A stretch of DNA of 34,323 bases from Cytobacillus sp. S13-E01 (GTDB lineage Bacteria > Bacillota > Bacilli > Bacillales > Bacillaceae_L): the NCBI RefSeq assembly GCF_029193815.1, contig NZ_JARFVC010000040.1, positions 1 to 34,323 on the forward strand, written 5' to 3'. The notes under the pieces are model-generated. The model worked only from the letters and a program-made list of their open reading frames with translations. It searched no databases and was not told the DNA's origin. This document shows, in pieces, positions 1 through 7,694 of the stretch. The translations under genes and the position numbers were made by a program. How positions within the stretch are numbered: position 1 is the stretch's first letter; every line of letters begins with the position of its first letter.

Positions 1-22
1 AAAGATAAGAAAGCATTCCTGT

Positions 23-32
23 ATTAAAGCAA
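23..32. repeat. Left sub-terminal inverted repeat of the IS110 element
   Basis: ATTAAAGCAA pairs with 1917-1926 on the opposite strand with one mismatch. It lies 9 bases inside the left junction. Confidence 0.6.
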
Positions 33-127
33 AATGAGATTTGAATAAAATAAGCCTCCTTGGTATGATACAAAGTGTCCAAGCTGATCAGCGCAAAGGA
101 CATTTAATAACCAAAGGAGGACATAAA

Positions 128-1411
128 ATGAAGTATAAACAAAATGACAAGATTCTGCAACTTACAGAAAAAACCTTAATTATAGGGGTTGACATTGCTA
201 AACATAAGCATGTCGCAAGAGCACAAGATTATAGAGGTATACAATTTGGAAAAGCTCATACATTTTTAAACACATATGAGGGTTTTGAAGGTTTCATAAA
301 CTGGTTAAATCAAATCAAAGCTAAACAGTCTAAGGAAGATGTCATCATTGGGATGGAACCTACTGGACATTATTGGCTTCCGTTGGCTTATTGGCTAAAA
401 GAAAAAGGAAAAAAGGTGGTTGTAGTTAATCCAGCTCATGTTAAGCAAACAAAGGAGTTAGATGACAATTCTCCTACTAAGAATGATTTCAAGGATGCTA
501 GAGTTATCTCTAGACTTATTGAGGGCGGAAGATATTCGGAGCCCAATTTACCGGAAGGTATATACTCGGATTTACGTGAAGGTATGAACCTATATAACCA
601 ATTGGTACAGGACCTAACAGCTGTGAAAAATATAGTTCACCAATGGCTCGACCGTTTCTTTCCTGAATATTTAACGGTCTTTGGGAAGTGGGATGGAAAA
701 GCTTCTCTACAAGTTCTAAGAATGGGACTTTTTCCTGATGAGTTATTAGAGCGTGAAGACTTGGAAATTCTAGCTGAAATTCGTAAAGAAGTTAAAAAAG
801 GTGTGGGAATAAAGAAGGTTGTTCAGTTGAAAAACGTTGCCCTTCGTTCAGTAGGCATTAAAGAGGGGCGAAGTCTAGCTAGGTTAAAATTAAAAAGCTT
901 ACTAGACCAATACGATCTTCTTTCAGAACAATTAGAGAGCGTCTGGAGTGAAGTAGAGAACATCATACAAGATGTTCCAGGGGCGAGAGAGATGGGAGAT
1001 ATTAAAGGTATTGGACAAGTTACAGTAGCCTCCTTTTTTGCAGAAGTCGGTGATTTACAAAAGTACTCACATCCCGACCAAATTGTTAAGTTAGCAGGAT
1101 TAAACTTAAAACTAGCTACATCAGGAAAGTGGAAAGGGCAAACAATTATTACTAAACGAGGGCGTCCTAAATTAAGGGCACTATTGTTTAAAGTCGTGTT
1201 GCCTCTTGTAGCTCAAAATCCTGCATTTAAGGCACTACATCAGTACTTTATTACACGAAATGAAAATCCATTAAAAAAGAAGCAGTCTATCATCGCTATA
1301 TGTTGTAAATTAATTCGTATTTTATTTACGATTGGAAAGAAACAAATTGAGTTTGAACCAGCTAAAATGTTACAAGATATTCCTCATTTTAGTATGCAAG
1401 AAGCTGCTTAA
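128..1411 (+). CDS. IS110-family DEDD transposase (bridge-RNA-type recombinase)
   Basis: This is a 427-residue transposase. The N-terminal RuvC-like DEDD domain shows D22 (GVDIAK), E77 (GMEPTG), D120 and D123 (NDFKDA). A helical, partly coiled-coil middle follows. The C-terminal Tnp domain contains a helix-hairpin-helix stretch (DIKGIGQVTVASFFAEVG) and ATSGKWKG with S332, the likely catalytic serine, followed by TKRGRPKLR. Family members excise and insert the element through a circular intermediate guided by a noncoding RNA. The start was chosen at ATG 128 because AAAGGAGG (113-120) lies 7 bases upstream; an in-frame TTG at 41 has no such site. The reading frame is uninterrupted and of normal family length. 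It stands alone, with its 3' noncoding region holding the candidate guide RNA. Confidence 0.95.
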   Translation: MKYKQNDKILQLTEKTLIIGVDIAKHKHVARAQDYRGIQFGKAHTFLNTYEGFEGFINWLNQIKAKQSKEDVIIGMEPTGHYWLPLAYWLKEKGKKVVVVNPAHVKQTKELDDNSPTKNDFKDARVISRLIEGGRYSEPNLPEGIYSDLREGMNLYNQLVQDLTAVKNIVHQWLDRFFPEYLTVFGKWDGKASLQVLRMGLFPDELLEREDLEILAEIRKEVKKGVGIKKVVQLKNVALRSVGIKEGRSLARLKLKSLLDQYDLLSEQLESVWSEVENIIQDVPGAREMGDIKGIGQVTVASFFAEVGDLQKYSHPDQIVKLAGLNLKLATSGKWKGQTIITKRGRPKLRALLFKVVLPLVAQNPAFKALHQYFITRNENPLKKKQSIIAICCKLIRILFTIGKKQIEFEPAKMLQDIPHFSMQEAA

Positions 1412-1587
1412 AAGGATAGGGTAAAGTGATCAAAAAGAAGTTAGGTGCAGAAAATAGTCGAAGATTTATATAACATAAACAGTAGTATCGATGACAATAT
1501 TTAATTCTCATTTTTTATTCACTTAGTAGTCGAAGTATTTTAAAGTTGTTTCAATTTGAAGAAGACTTACAACAGAAGCTAGGAGCA

Positions 1588-1738
1588 GTCGGCAAGCATT
1601 TATACTATTGGGCAATGACCCCGCAAGAAAGCATCGCCGACCCCACTTCATGGATAGGCAGAACGAAGGAATGTATGCGCATATTTTTCATATGACGCCG
1701 TGAGAAATGGGAGGGTGTGCCGCCATGAACATTGTGGG
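1588..1738 (+). ncRNA. Candidate bridge RNA (seekRNA) of the IS110 element
   Basis: A GC-rich island in AT-rich DNA downstream of the transposase folds into two domains. Stem 1: GTCGGC (1588-1593) with GCCGAC (1636-1641). Its loop holds TTTATACT (1599-1606), the reverse complement of the right junction 1932-1939, and AAGAAAG (1625-1631), identical to the left flank 7-13; they are separated by GGG/CCC (1610-1612, 1619-1621). Stem 2: CCCACTTCATGG (1642-1653) with CCATGAA and GTGGG (1723-1738, CATT bulge), extended by GGCA/TGCC (1657-1660, 1718-1721). Its loop holds AGGAATG (1667-1673), the reverse complement of element bases 14-20, and GGGAG (1709-1713), identical to 1929-1933, with a hairpin GCGCATAT/ATATGaCGC (1677-1698) between them. 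So loop 1 would bind the target and loop 2 the element ends. Position downstream of the gene fits IS1111-type elements. The exact RNA ends are unknown. Confidence 0.72.
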
Positions 1739-1916
1739 ATCCAATAGCGACCATATTTCTAGATATTATCCTTTTTTGTAAAAAAATAGAAGAAGAGGGT
1801 TTATTTAACTATGTCCTCCTCCTCTAAAATACAAATAAAGTTCTGTTAGTCCATTAAAGTGCAGTCTTATTGAAATTTGAAATACTGAGAAAAACAGAGA
1901 AAACAAGAGAAAAACC

Positions 1917-1926
1917 TTACTTTAAT
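1917..1926. repeat. Right sub-terminal inverted repeat of the IS110 element
   Basis: TTACTTTAAT is the partner of 23-32. It ends 5 bases before the AG at the right junction, a shorter offset than on the left; such asymmetry is usual for IS1111-type elements. Confidence 0.6.
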
Positions 1927-1933
1927 GAGGGAG

Positions 1934-2146
1934 TATAAAAATTTGAACCTAGTTTTAGTGTCTAGCTCCGGGCGTCACCCGGCTCTATGGTATAAGCCAA
2001 TCCCTTCCCGAAGGCAAAGAACGCCTTCAGTCAGGGCTCGTCTTATGCTTGACTTGCATAGGATGTGCTGATGTCGATGTTCGCCACAGGACGTGGCGGG
2101 TTTTAATCGACGCGCCGATAGGCGGGCGCGCCTTTCGCTTTTCTTA
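1934..2146 (+). repeat. Dispersed structured repeat, copy 1 (interrupted by the IS110 element)
   Basis: From TATAAAA through TCTAGCTCCGGGCG to CGCTTTTCTTA this matches copy 2 (13105-13321) almost throughout. Its missing left edge (AAGAAAG) is at 1-13, on the other side of the IS. The interior folds: an arm with GAAGGC/GCCTTC (2010-2015, 2023-2028), and a second arm GTCGAT/ATCGAC (2073-2078, 2106-2111) enclosing CGCCAC/GTGGCG (2082-2087, 2093-2098). It resembles the dispersed repeats with TCTAGCTCC and CGCTTTTC ends that occur in many Bacillaceae genomes. No open reading frame was seen. It fills the gap between the IS and the argC promoter. Confidence 0.85.
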
Positions 2147-2190
2147 TTGTTTTCAAAAGTTTTAAAGCGGATTTCTTAGAATAAAAAGAA

Positions 2191-2251
2191 AATTAATAAA
2201 AATACAATTGATTTAATTTTTATACAGTATTATAATGATAATTAATTTACT
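2191..2251 (+). promoter_or_regulatory. argC promoter with two ARG boxes (ArgR/AhrC operator)
   Basis: A -35 TTGATT (2208-2213) and -10 TATAAT (2231-2236) are 17 bases apart. An 18-base ARG box (2191-2208) overlaps the -35; it differs from the TGAATWWWWATTCA core at two positions. A weaker box (2234-2251, three mismatches) overlaps the -10 and start point. Paired boxes at argC are the known arrangement for AhrC repression in B. subtilis. Confidence 0.7.
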
Positions 2252-2302
2252 ATTTCCAATCTTTTCTTTATATCCAACAGATTAGACTTAAGGTGGGATT
2301 AT

Positions 2303-3340
2303 ATGAAAGCAGCAATTATCGGTGCAACGGGTTACGGGGGAATTGAACTCTTTCGTTTTTTAACAAAACATCCAAACGTTGAAATCCATTCAGTTCACTC
2401 GTCATCACAAGTAGGAACAATGTTTAGTGATGGTTTTCCACATATCTTAAATCAGACTACATTGGCATTAGAAGAAATTGATAGTATGAAGATTTCTAGG
2501 GAAGTAGATATTGTGTTTATGGCGACCCCACCTGGCGTTTCATCAACTTTAACACCACAGTTCTTTGAAAATGGAATTAAAGTGATTGATTTATCGGGTG
2601 ACTTTCGTTTAGACGACATGCTTACATATCAGCACTGGTATAACAGAACTTCGGTACCATTACATTATTTAAAACAAGCCGAATATGGTTTGAGTGAGTG
2701 GAATAAAGAAGCAATTAAAGAAGCAAGTATCATCGCAAATCCAGGCTGTTATCCGACTGCTACCCTACTTGGATTGGCTCCTTTAGTTAAAAATGATCTC
2801 ATTCACGAAAATTCAATAATTGTTGACGCTAAATCTGGTGTTTCTGGTGCAGGAAAGATACCTTCAAACGCCACTCACTATTCAGAAACTAATGAAAATC
2901 TCAAAATTTATAAGGTGAATTCGCATCAGCATATACCAGAAATTGAACAAATGCTAAGGACGTGGAACAATCAGATCCAACCAATTTCATTTAACACTCA
3001 TATGGTGCCAATGACGAGGGGGATAATGACGACTATTTACGCCCAAGCAAAAAAGGAATATACATCAGAGAGACTACTAGAGATGTATAACGAATCATAT
3101 TTGCATTCACAATTTGTGAGGATAAGGAAAATAGGGAATTATCCATCTACAAAAGAAGTGTATGGTTCTAATTATTGTGATATTGGTCTTTCATATGATG
3201 AACGTACGGGAAGGATAATCATTGTTTCTGTGATTGATAATTTAGTAAAAGGTGCCGCAGGGCAAGCAATTCAAAATCTTAATATTATGATGGGTATCCA
3301 CGAATCAACTGGTTTAGATATGGTTCCAATTTATCCTTAA
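2303..3340 (+). CDS. argC: N-acetyl-gamma-glutamyl-phosphate reductase
   Basis: This enzyme reduces N-acetylglutamyl phosphate to N-acetylglutamate semialdehyde with NADPH, step 3 of ornithine synthesis in the cytoplasm. The N-terminus has the dinucleotide-binding loop GATGYGG (residues 7-13). The catalytic cysteine is C149 in NPGCYPT. HMVPMTRG, typical of the family's C-terminal half, follows. At 345 residues it equals the B. subtilis enzyme in length. ATG 2303 is preceded by AAGGTGGG. It is the first gene of the arginine cluster, 155 bases after the repeat ends, and argJ follows after 33 bases. Control is by the ARG boxes upstream. Confidence 0.97.
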   Translation: MKAAIIGATGYGGIELFRFLTKHPNVEIHSVHSSSQVGTMFSDGFPHILNQTTLALEEIDSMKISREVDIVFMATPPGVSSTLTPQFFENGIKVIDLSGDFRLDDMLTYQHWYNRTSVPLHYLKQAEYGLSEWNKEAIKEASIIANPGCYPTATLLGLAPLVKNDLIHENSIIVDAKSGVSGAGKIPSNATHYSETNENLKIYKVNSHQHIPEIEQMLRTWNNQIQPISFNTHMVPMTRGIMTTIYAQAKKEYTSERLLEMYNESYLHSQFVRIRKIGNYPSTKEVYGSNYCDIGLSYDERTGRIIIVSVIDNLVKGAAGQAIQNLNIMMGIHESTGLDMVPIYP

Positions 3341-3373
3341 AAGATTGAAAAAGTAGAATGGGGGAATGGTAGT

Positions 3374-4603
3374 TTGCAAACAAAAGTTAGTGAGGAACTT
3401 GTTGTAATTGAAAATGGTTCAATTATTTCACCAAAAGGGTTTCGTGCTTCTGGGGTTCATGCGGGATTAAGGTATGCCAAAAATGATCTTGGGGTCATTA
3501 TCTGCGATACTCCTGCTAGTTGTGCGGCAGTTTATACAAAAAGTCATTTCCAAGCAGCACCATTAAAGGTAACACAAAATAGTATATCTGTTGAAAACAA
3601 ACTTCAAGCGATTATCGTAAATAGCGCATGTGCTAATGCTTGCACTGGGGATCAGGGAGAAAATGATGCTTATGAAATGAGAAGCTTATGTGCCAGAAAA
3701 TTTAATATTCCTGAACATCTAGTTGCAGTTGCATCAACTGGAGTAATTGGGGAATTATTGAACATGAATAAAATTGCAGATGGAATTAAAATGCTTGAAC
3801 CTAAAGCTAGCGTAAATGCAGCAGAAGATTTTCAAACCTCAATTCTAACAACGGACTTAGTTATGAAAACCATATGTTACGAAACAGAAATCGATGGGAA
3901 AGTTGTTACGTTTGGAGGAGCCGCAAAAGGATCAGGTATGATTCATCCAAACATGGCTACAATGTTAGCCTTTGTAACGACAGATGCAAATATTGATTCA
4001 TATGATTTACAAAACGCAATGAGTTCAGTTGTAGATGTAACATTTAATCAAATCACAGTTGATGGAGAAACATCAACAAATGATATGGTCCTTGTGATGG
4101 CAAGTGGTGAAGCGGGGAATGAAAAACTTACTCCATTACATCCTGATTGGGAAAAATTTGTGTCGTCATTAAAGAAAACATTTGAAAGTCTAGCTAAACA
4201 AATTGCCAAAGATGGAGAAGGAGCCACTAAACTGATTGAGGTTCAGGTTAATGGGGCAGCGTCTGACACTGAAGCTAGAATCATAGCTAAGAAGATTGTT
4301 GGGTCAAACTTAGTTAAGACAGCTGTTTATGGAACAGATGCAAACTGGGGAAGAATCATTGGGGCAATTGGACATAGTTCAGCAAATGTCGATCCAGATA
4401 ATGTGGATATTTATATTGGTCCAATTTTAATGTTAAAAAACAGTCAACCACAGCGATTTTCTGAAGAAGAAGCAACTGCTTATTTGAAAAATGAAACAAT
4501 AACAATTGGGGTAAATCTTCATATAGGTAATGGAAAAGGAACAGCATGGGGCTGTGACTTAACCTATGATTATGTGAAAATAAATGCGAGTTATCGAACA
4601 TAA
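3374..4603 (+). CDS. argJ: Bifunctional glutamate N-acetyltransferase / N-acetylglutamate synthase
   Basis: This enzyme moves the acetyl group from N-acetylornithine to glutamate, recycling acetyl in the cyclic ornithine pathway; bifunctional forms also use acetyl-CoA. The precursor cuts itself before the nucleophilic threonine in the ATM motif: here A195/T196 in HPNMATMLAF, preceded by KGSGMI. 409 residues is the usual length. The start is TTG at 3374 with a G-rich ribosome site (GGGGGAATGG) before it. It lies between argC and argB (11 bases) in one transcription unit. No sequence oddity was seen. Whether it is mono- or bifunctional cannot be told from sequence alone, and no separate argA is visible here. 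Confidence 0.96.
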   Translation: MQTKVSEELVVIENGSIISPKGFRASGVHAGLRYAKNDLGVIICDTPASCAAVYTKSHFQAAPLKVTQNSISVENKLQAIIVNSACANACTGDQGENDAYEMRSLCARKFNIPEHLVAVASTGVIGELLNMNKIADGIKMLEPKASVNAAEDFQTSILTTDLVMKTICYETEIDGKVVTFGGAAKGSGMIHPNMATMLAFVTTDANIDSYDLQNAMSSVVDVTFNQITVDGETSTNDMVLVMASGEAGNEKLTPLHPDWEKFVSSLKKTFESLAKQIAKDGEGATKLIEVQVNGAASDTEARIIAKKIVGSNLVKTAVYGTDANWGRIIGAIGHSSANVDPDNVDIYIGPILMLKNSQPQRFSEEEATAYLKNETITIGVNLHIGNGKGTAWGCDLTYDYVKINASYRT

Positions 4604-4614
4604 GGGGCGAAGAA

Positions 4615-5394
4615 ATGGACAATATTATTGTACTAAAATGTGGTGGTAGTATTCTTGAACAGCTTTCAGATGCTTTTTTTACAAGTGTTCAGAAACTACA
4701 GGAAAATAGGTACAAAATCATTATCGTTCATGGTGGCGGGCCGGAGATTGGCTTAATGCTTACTAAGCTAAATATTAATACCGAATTTATTAATGGACTT
4801 AGAAAAACAAATAAAGAGGCCATGGAAGTAGTAGAAATGATACTTGCTGGAAAAGTAAACAAACAACTAGTATCAGAACTATGCTCCCGAGGATTAAGTG
4901 CTATAGGACTATCTGGGACTGATGCAAATCTTCTACGTGCTGTTCCTATTGATAAAGAAACTCTTGGTTATGTAGGTGATGTTTCAGAAGTAAATAGTGA
5001 ACTTCTAATTCAACTGTTAAATCTAGATTATATACCTATCATCTCATCAATAGGTACTGATACCAAAGGAGAAAAATATAACATTAATGCCGATACTGCA
5101 GCTGGAAGAATTGCAACTGGCCTAAAAGCAAAGCAATTATTATTCGTAACGGATGTACCTGGAATAATGGACAATAACCGGTTATTAACGTGTGTAAATA
5201 CAAAGGAGATAACAAACTTAATTTCTAGTGAAAAGATATATGGTGGTATGATTCCAAAAGTCATGGCGGCATGTGAGGCGCTCAAAAGCGACCTCAAAGA
5301 AGTTATGATAGTAAGCGGAAAGCATTCATTTGCAGGTGAAAATGGCGATGTGATTGGAACAAAAATCATTAGTGAACTGGAGGCTATCCAATGA
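4615..5394 (+). CDS. argB: Acetylglutamate kinase
   Basis: This enzyme phosphorylates the gamma carboxyl of N-acetylglutamate with ATP, step 2 of ornithine synthesis. It belongs to the amino-acid kinase fold: the phosphate-binding K8 with GGS (10-12), the glycine loop HGGGPEIG (39-46), and the N-acetylglutamate-binding segment GLRKT (61-65) are visible. 259 residues matches the short form, which lacks the N-terminal helix found in arginine-inhibited hexameric kinases, so strong feedback inhibition is not expected (inference). The stop TGA overlaps the argD start in ATGA, indicating translational coupling. Confidence 0.97.
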   Translation: MDNIIVLKCGGSILEQLSDAFFTSVQKLQENRYKIIIVHGGGPEIGLMLTKLNINTEFINGLRKTNKEAMEVVEMILAGKVNKQLVSELCSRGLSAIGLSGTDANLLRAVPIDKETLGYVGDVSEVNSELLIQLLNLDYIPIISSIGTDTKGEKYNINADTAAGRIATGLKAKQLLFVTDVPGIMDNNRLLTCVNTKEITNLISSEKIYGGMIPKVMAACEALKSDLKEVMIVSGKHSFAGENGDVIGTKIISELEAIQ

Positions 5395-6551
5395 GTGCAA
5401 TATTCCCAACCTATAATCGTTTTGATGTACATGTAAAGCATGCGGAAGGTACAACAATTGTTGACCAAGATGGTAAAAAGTATTTGGATTTTATTTCTGG
5501 TATAGGTGTGTGCAACCTTGGCCATCGTCATCCAGCAGTTAAAGAAGCAATAGAAAAGCAACTAGAAGAGGTGTGGCATGTTTCCAATCTCTTTCACCTA
5601 ACTATTCAAGAGGAAGTTGCAATGCAACTGGTAGACCATTGTGATGGAGATGCTGTTTTTTTCTGTAATAGTGGTGCTGAAGCAAATGAAGCAGCACTTA
5701 AGTTAGCACGGAAATACACTCAAAAAACCAAAGTGATTACATTTCAACAGTCATTTCACGGGAGAACCTTTGCAACTATGGCGGCAACAGGTCAGAAAAA
5801 AATACACAGTGATTTTGGACCATTGCTACAGGAGTTTAAATACCTACCGTATAATGATTGTGCAAGTCTTGAAAAAGAAATGGATGAAAATGTTGCAGCA
5901 ATTATGGTTGAAATCATTCAAGGTGAAGGTGGAGTAATTCCAATTAATCCTGAGTTTATAAGCAGAATAGCTGAGCTATGTCAAAAGTATAATGCTCTTC
6001 TAATTATTGATGAAGTCCAAACGGGCATGGGCCGTACTGGAAAGCCGTTTGCATATCAGCATTTTGGTATCTCACCTGATATTATTACAGTAGCAAAGGG
6101 GTTAGGAAGTGGGTTACCAGTCGGTGCCATGATTGGTAAAAATATACTAAAGGAAGCTTTCGGAGCTGGTGTCCATGGAACAACATTTGGTGGCAATCCA
6201 ATTGGCCTATCAGCAGCTAAAGCAACCTTATCGATTGTTTTTCAAGAACAATTTCTTGAAGAAGTGACTGATAAAGGAGACTACCTAAAATTAAAATTGA
6301 CTACTTCATTAGAAAAGAATGAAATCATAAATTCCATTCGTGGAAAGGGACTCATGGTTGGTATTGATTGTAAATCAGAGGTAACAGAAATACTAAAATT
6401 ACTTAGGGAACGTGGGTTACTGGCACTTAATGCAGGTCCGAATGTTATTCGGTTACTACCACCATTAACAGTTACAAAAGCAGAGATTGACCTTGCGGTT
6501 GATCTTATAAACGATGTAATAAAAGAATATAGTCATGTAACAACATTGTAA
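5391..6551 (+). CDS. argD: Acetylornithine aminotransferase
   Basis: This PLP enzyme converts N-acetylglutamate semialdehyde and glutamate to N-acetylornithine and 2-oxoglutarate. It is a class III aminotransferase of 386 residues: [10 protein letters not shown] (93-102) binds PLP phosphate, SFHGRT (121-126) follows, D207 in DEVQ contacts the pyridine nitrogen, and K236 in TVAKGLGSG forms the Schiff base. It overlaps argB by 4 bases, and its ribosome site (CTGGAGG) lies inside argB. It ends the ornithine block. A 66-base gap with its own operator separates it from carA. Confidence 0.96.
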   Translation: MSAIFPTYNRFDVHVKHAEGTTIVDQDGKKYLDFISGIGVCNLGHRHPAVKEAIEKQLEEVWHVSNLFHLTIQEEVAMQLVDHCDGDAVFFCNSGAEANEAALKLARKYTQKTKVITFQQSFHGRTFATMAATGQKKIHSDFGPLLQEFKYLPYNDCASLEKEMDENVAAIMVEIIQGEGGVIPINPEFISRIAELCQKYNALLIIDEVQTGMGRTGKPFAYQHFGISPDIITVAKGLGSGLPVGAMIGKNILKEAFGAGVHGTTFGGNPIGLSAAKATLSIVFQEQFLEEVTDKGDYLKLKLTTSLEKNEIINSIRGKGLMVGIDCKSEVTEILKLLRERGLLALNAGPNVIRLLPPLTVTKAEIDLAVDLINDVIKEYSHVTTL

Positions 6552-6553
6552 TG

Positions 6554-6590
6554 TTGTATTTTTTAAATAAAAAATGTATAAAAATTCAAT
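6554..6590 (+). promoter_or_regulatory. carA promoter with near-perfect ARG box
   Basis: The 18-base box 6573-6590 (AATGTATAAAAATTCAAT) fits the ARG consensus core at all but one position. It overlaps the -10 of a possible sigma-A promoter, TTGTAT (6554-6559), 17 bases, TATAAA (6577-6582). This suggests a second arginine-repressed transcription start for carA-carB-argF, in addition to readthrough from argCJBD. Confidence 0.6.
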
Positions 6591-6617
6591 ATAAGAAATA
6601 AATATACGAGGTGGCAG

Positions 6618-7694
6618 ATGACTGGTTACGTACACTTAGAGAATGGTGAATGTTTTGAAGGTATTTTGGAAGCAACAAATGATACAAACGCGATTACAGG
6701 TGAGGTCGTATTTTTTACCGGAATGACTGGCTATCAAGAAGTATTAACAGACCCATCCTACAAAAATCAAATCGTTATTTTCACTTACCCTTTGATTGGG
6801 AATTATGGAATAAATGAGTATGATTTTGAAAGTAGTAAACCCCATGTTGCAGGCGTTATTATGTATGAAAGCTTTGAAACTGTTTATCACTATGAAGCTA
6901 AACATTCCTTAAAGGCATATTTAAATAAATGGGAAATTCCTTATATTACCCATGTAGACACACGCTCAGTTGTTAAACAAATACGAGATAGTGGAACAAT
7001 GAAATGTTCAATGTCCTATAAGCAAGAATGCAGTTATTTTGGTGATATAAGATATGATGCACCTGTTGAGGCCGTTTCGACAAAAAAAATTGAATCCTTT
7101 GGCTCAGGGCACCATGAAATCGTTGTAATTGATTTTGGTGTTAAGAAATCGATTGTAAATAGTTTAGTAGATTACGATTGTAAAGTAACCGTTGTACCTT
7201 ATAACACTTCCTATGAAACAGTTAAGAAACTTAACCCTTGTGGTATTGTTCTTTCAAATGGACCCGGTGATCCCAAACAGTTAAAGCGTTTGTTGCCAGA
7301 CCTAAAAAAAATGATGGAAAGCTTTCCGACTCTCGCTATATGCCTAGGACATCAGCTTGTGGGCTTAGCTTTTGGAGGAGATACAACAAAGTTACGTTTT
7401 GGACATCGAGGTGCAAACCAACCTGTACTGGACATACTGACAAGTAAAGTTTTCATTACTTCACAAAACCATAGCTATGTTGTTAATCGTGATAGTTTAG
7501 ATCAAGATAAGCTTACTGTTCGTTTTACAAATGTGAATGATGGTTCTGTTGAAGGTCTGATGCACAAGGAACTTCCTATTTTATCTGTACAATACCATCC
7601 CGAAGCACACCCTGGTCCAAGTGACAGTAGTTGGATTTTTCATGAATTTATGTCAAGCATACGATCGGTTAGGAGTGAAAAAATGTATGCCTAA
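6618..7694 (+). CDS. carA: Carbamoyl-phosphate synthase small (glutaminase) subunit, arginine-specific
   Basis: This subunit hydrolyses glutamine and channels ammonia to CarB. The N-terminal small-subunit domain (about 1-150) is followed by a class I glutamine amidotransferase domain. The latter shows SNGPGDP (213-219), the nucleophile C242 in CLGHQL, and H327/E329 in YHPEA, a complete catalytic triad. At 358 residues it is close to other Bacillus CarA. It lies within the arginine cluster behind an ARG box, so it is the arginine-regulated enzyme; a separate pyrimidine-regulated set is expected elsewhere. Its last bases overlap the carB start by 8. Confidence 0.96.
   Translation: MTGYVHLENGECFEGILEATNDTNAITGEVVFFTGMTGYQEVLTDPSYKNQIVIFTYPLIGNYGINEYDFESSKPHVAGVIMYESFETVYHYEAKHSLKAYLNKWEIPYITHVDTRSVVKQIRDSGTMKCSMSYKQECSYFGDIRYDAPVEAVSTKKIESFGSGHHEIVVIDFGVKKSIVNSLVDYDCKVTVVPYNTSYETVKKLNPCGIVLSNGPGDPKQLKRLLPDLKKMMESFPTLAICLGHQLVGLAFGGDTTKLRFGHRGANQPVLDILTSKVFITSQNHSYVVNRDSLDQDKLTVRFTNVNDGSVEGLMHKELPILSVQYHPEAHPGPSDSSWIFHEFMSSIRSVRSEKMYA

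Larger units (their letters stand above)
14..1933 (+). mobile_element. IS110-family element, IS1111-type, about 1.92 kb
   Basis: The element holds one DEDD transposase gene (128-1411) and a long noncoding right part. Its ends were set in three ways. Sub-terminal inverted repeats lie at 23-32 (ATTAAAGCAA) and 1917-1926 (reverse complement ATTAAAGTAA). Joining 1-13 to 1934 onward rebuilds AAGAAAG/TATAAAA, the sequence at the same place in the repeat copies at 13106 and 19790. Guide-like segments in the downstream RNA match both ends up to these points. An AG dinucleotide is present at both junctions (12-13 and 1932-1933), so the boundary could equally be 12-1931. There is no other target duplication, as is usual for this family. 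Sub-terminal repeats and a downstream noncoding region are marks of the IS1111 subgroup. The element looks intact. Confidence 0.75.

Noticed and set aside
41-127. A TTG start giving a 456-residue transposase
   Set aside because: No ribosome site precedes it, while AAAGGAGG lies 7 bases before ATG 128 and the protein from there begins as the family does.
1852-1860. CATTAAAGT as the right inverted repeat of the IS
   Set aside because: It is in the wrong orientation for an end (a direct copy of the left repeat), and element boundary evidence points to 1917-1926.
5028-5561. A 177-residue minus-strand frame across argB and argD
   Set aside because: It is antisense to two certain genes, has no ribosome site or recognisable motif, and is a frame shadow; the same holds for the other long antisense frames inside arg, fab and opp genes.
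7621-7686. A longer carB start (GTG) inside carA
   Set aside because: It would overlap carA by 74 bases; ATG 7687 gives the usual MPKD start and has AGGAG upstream.
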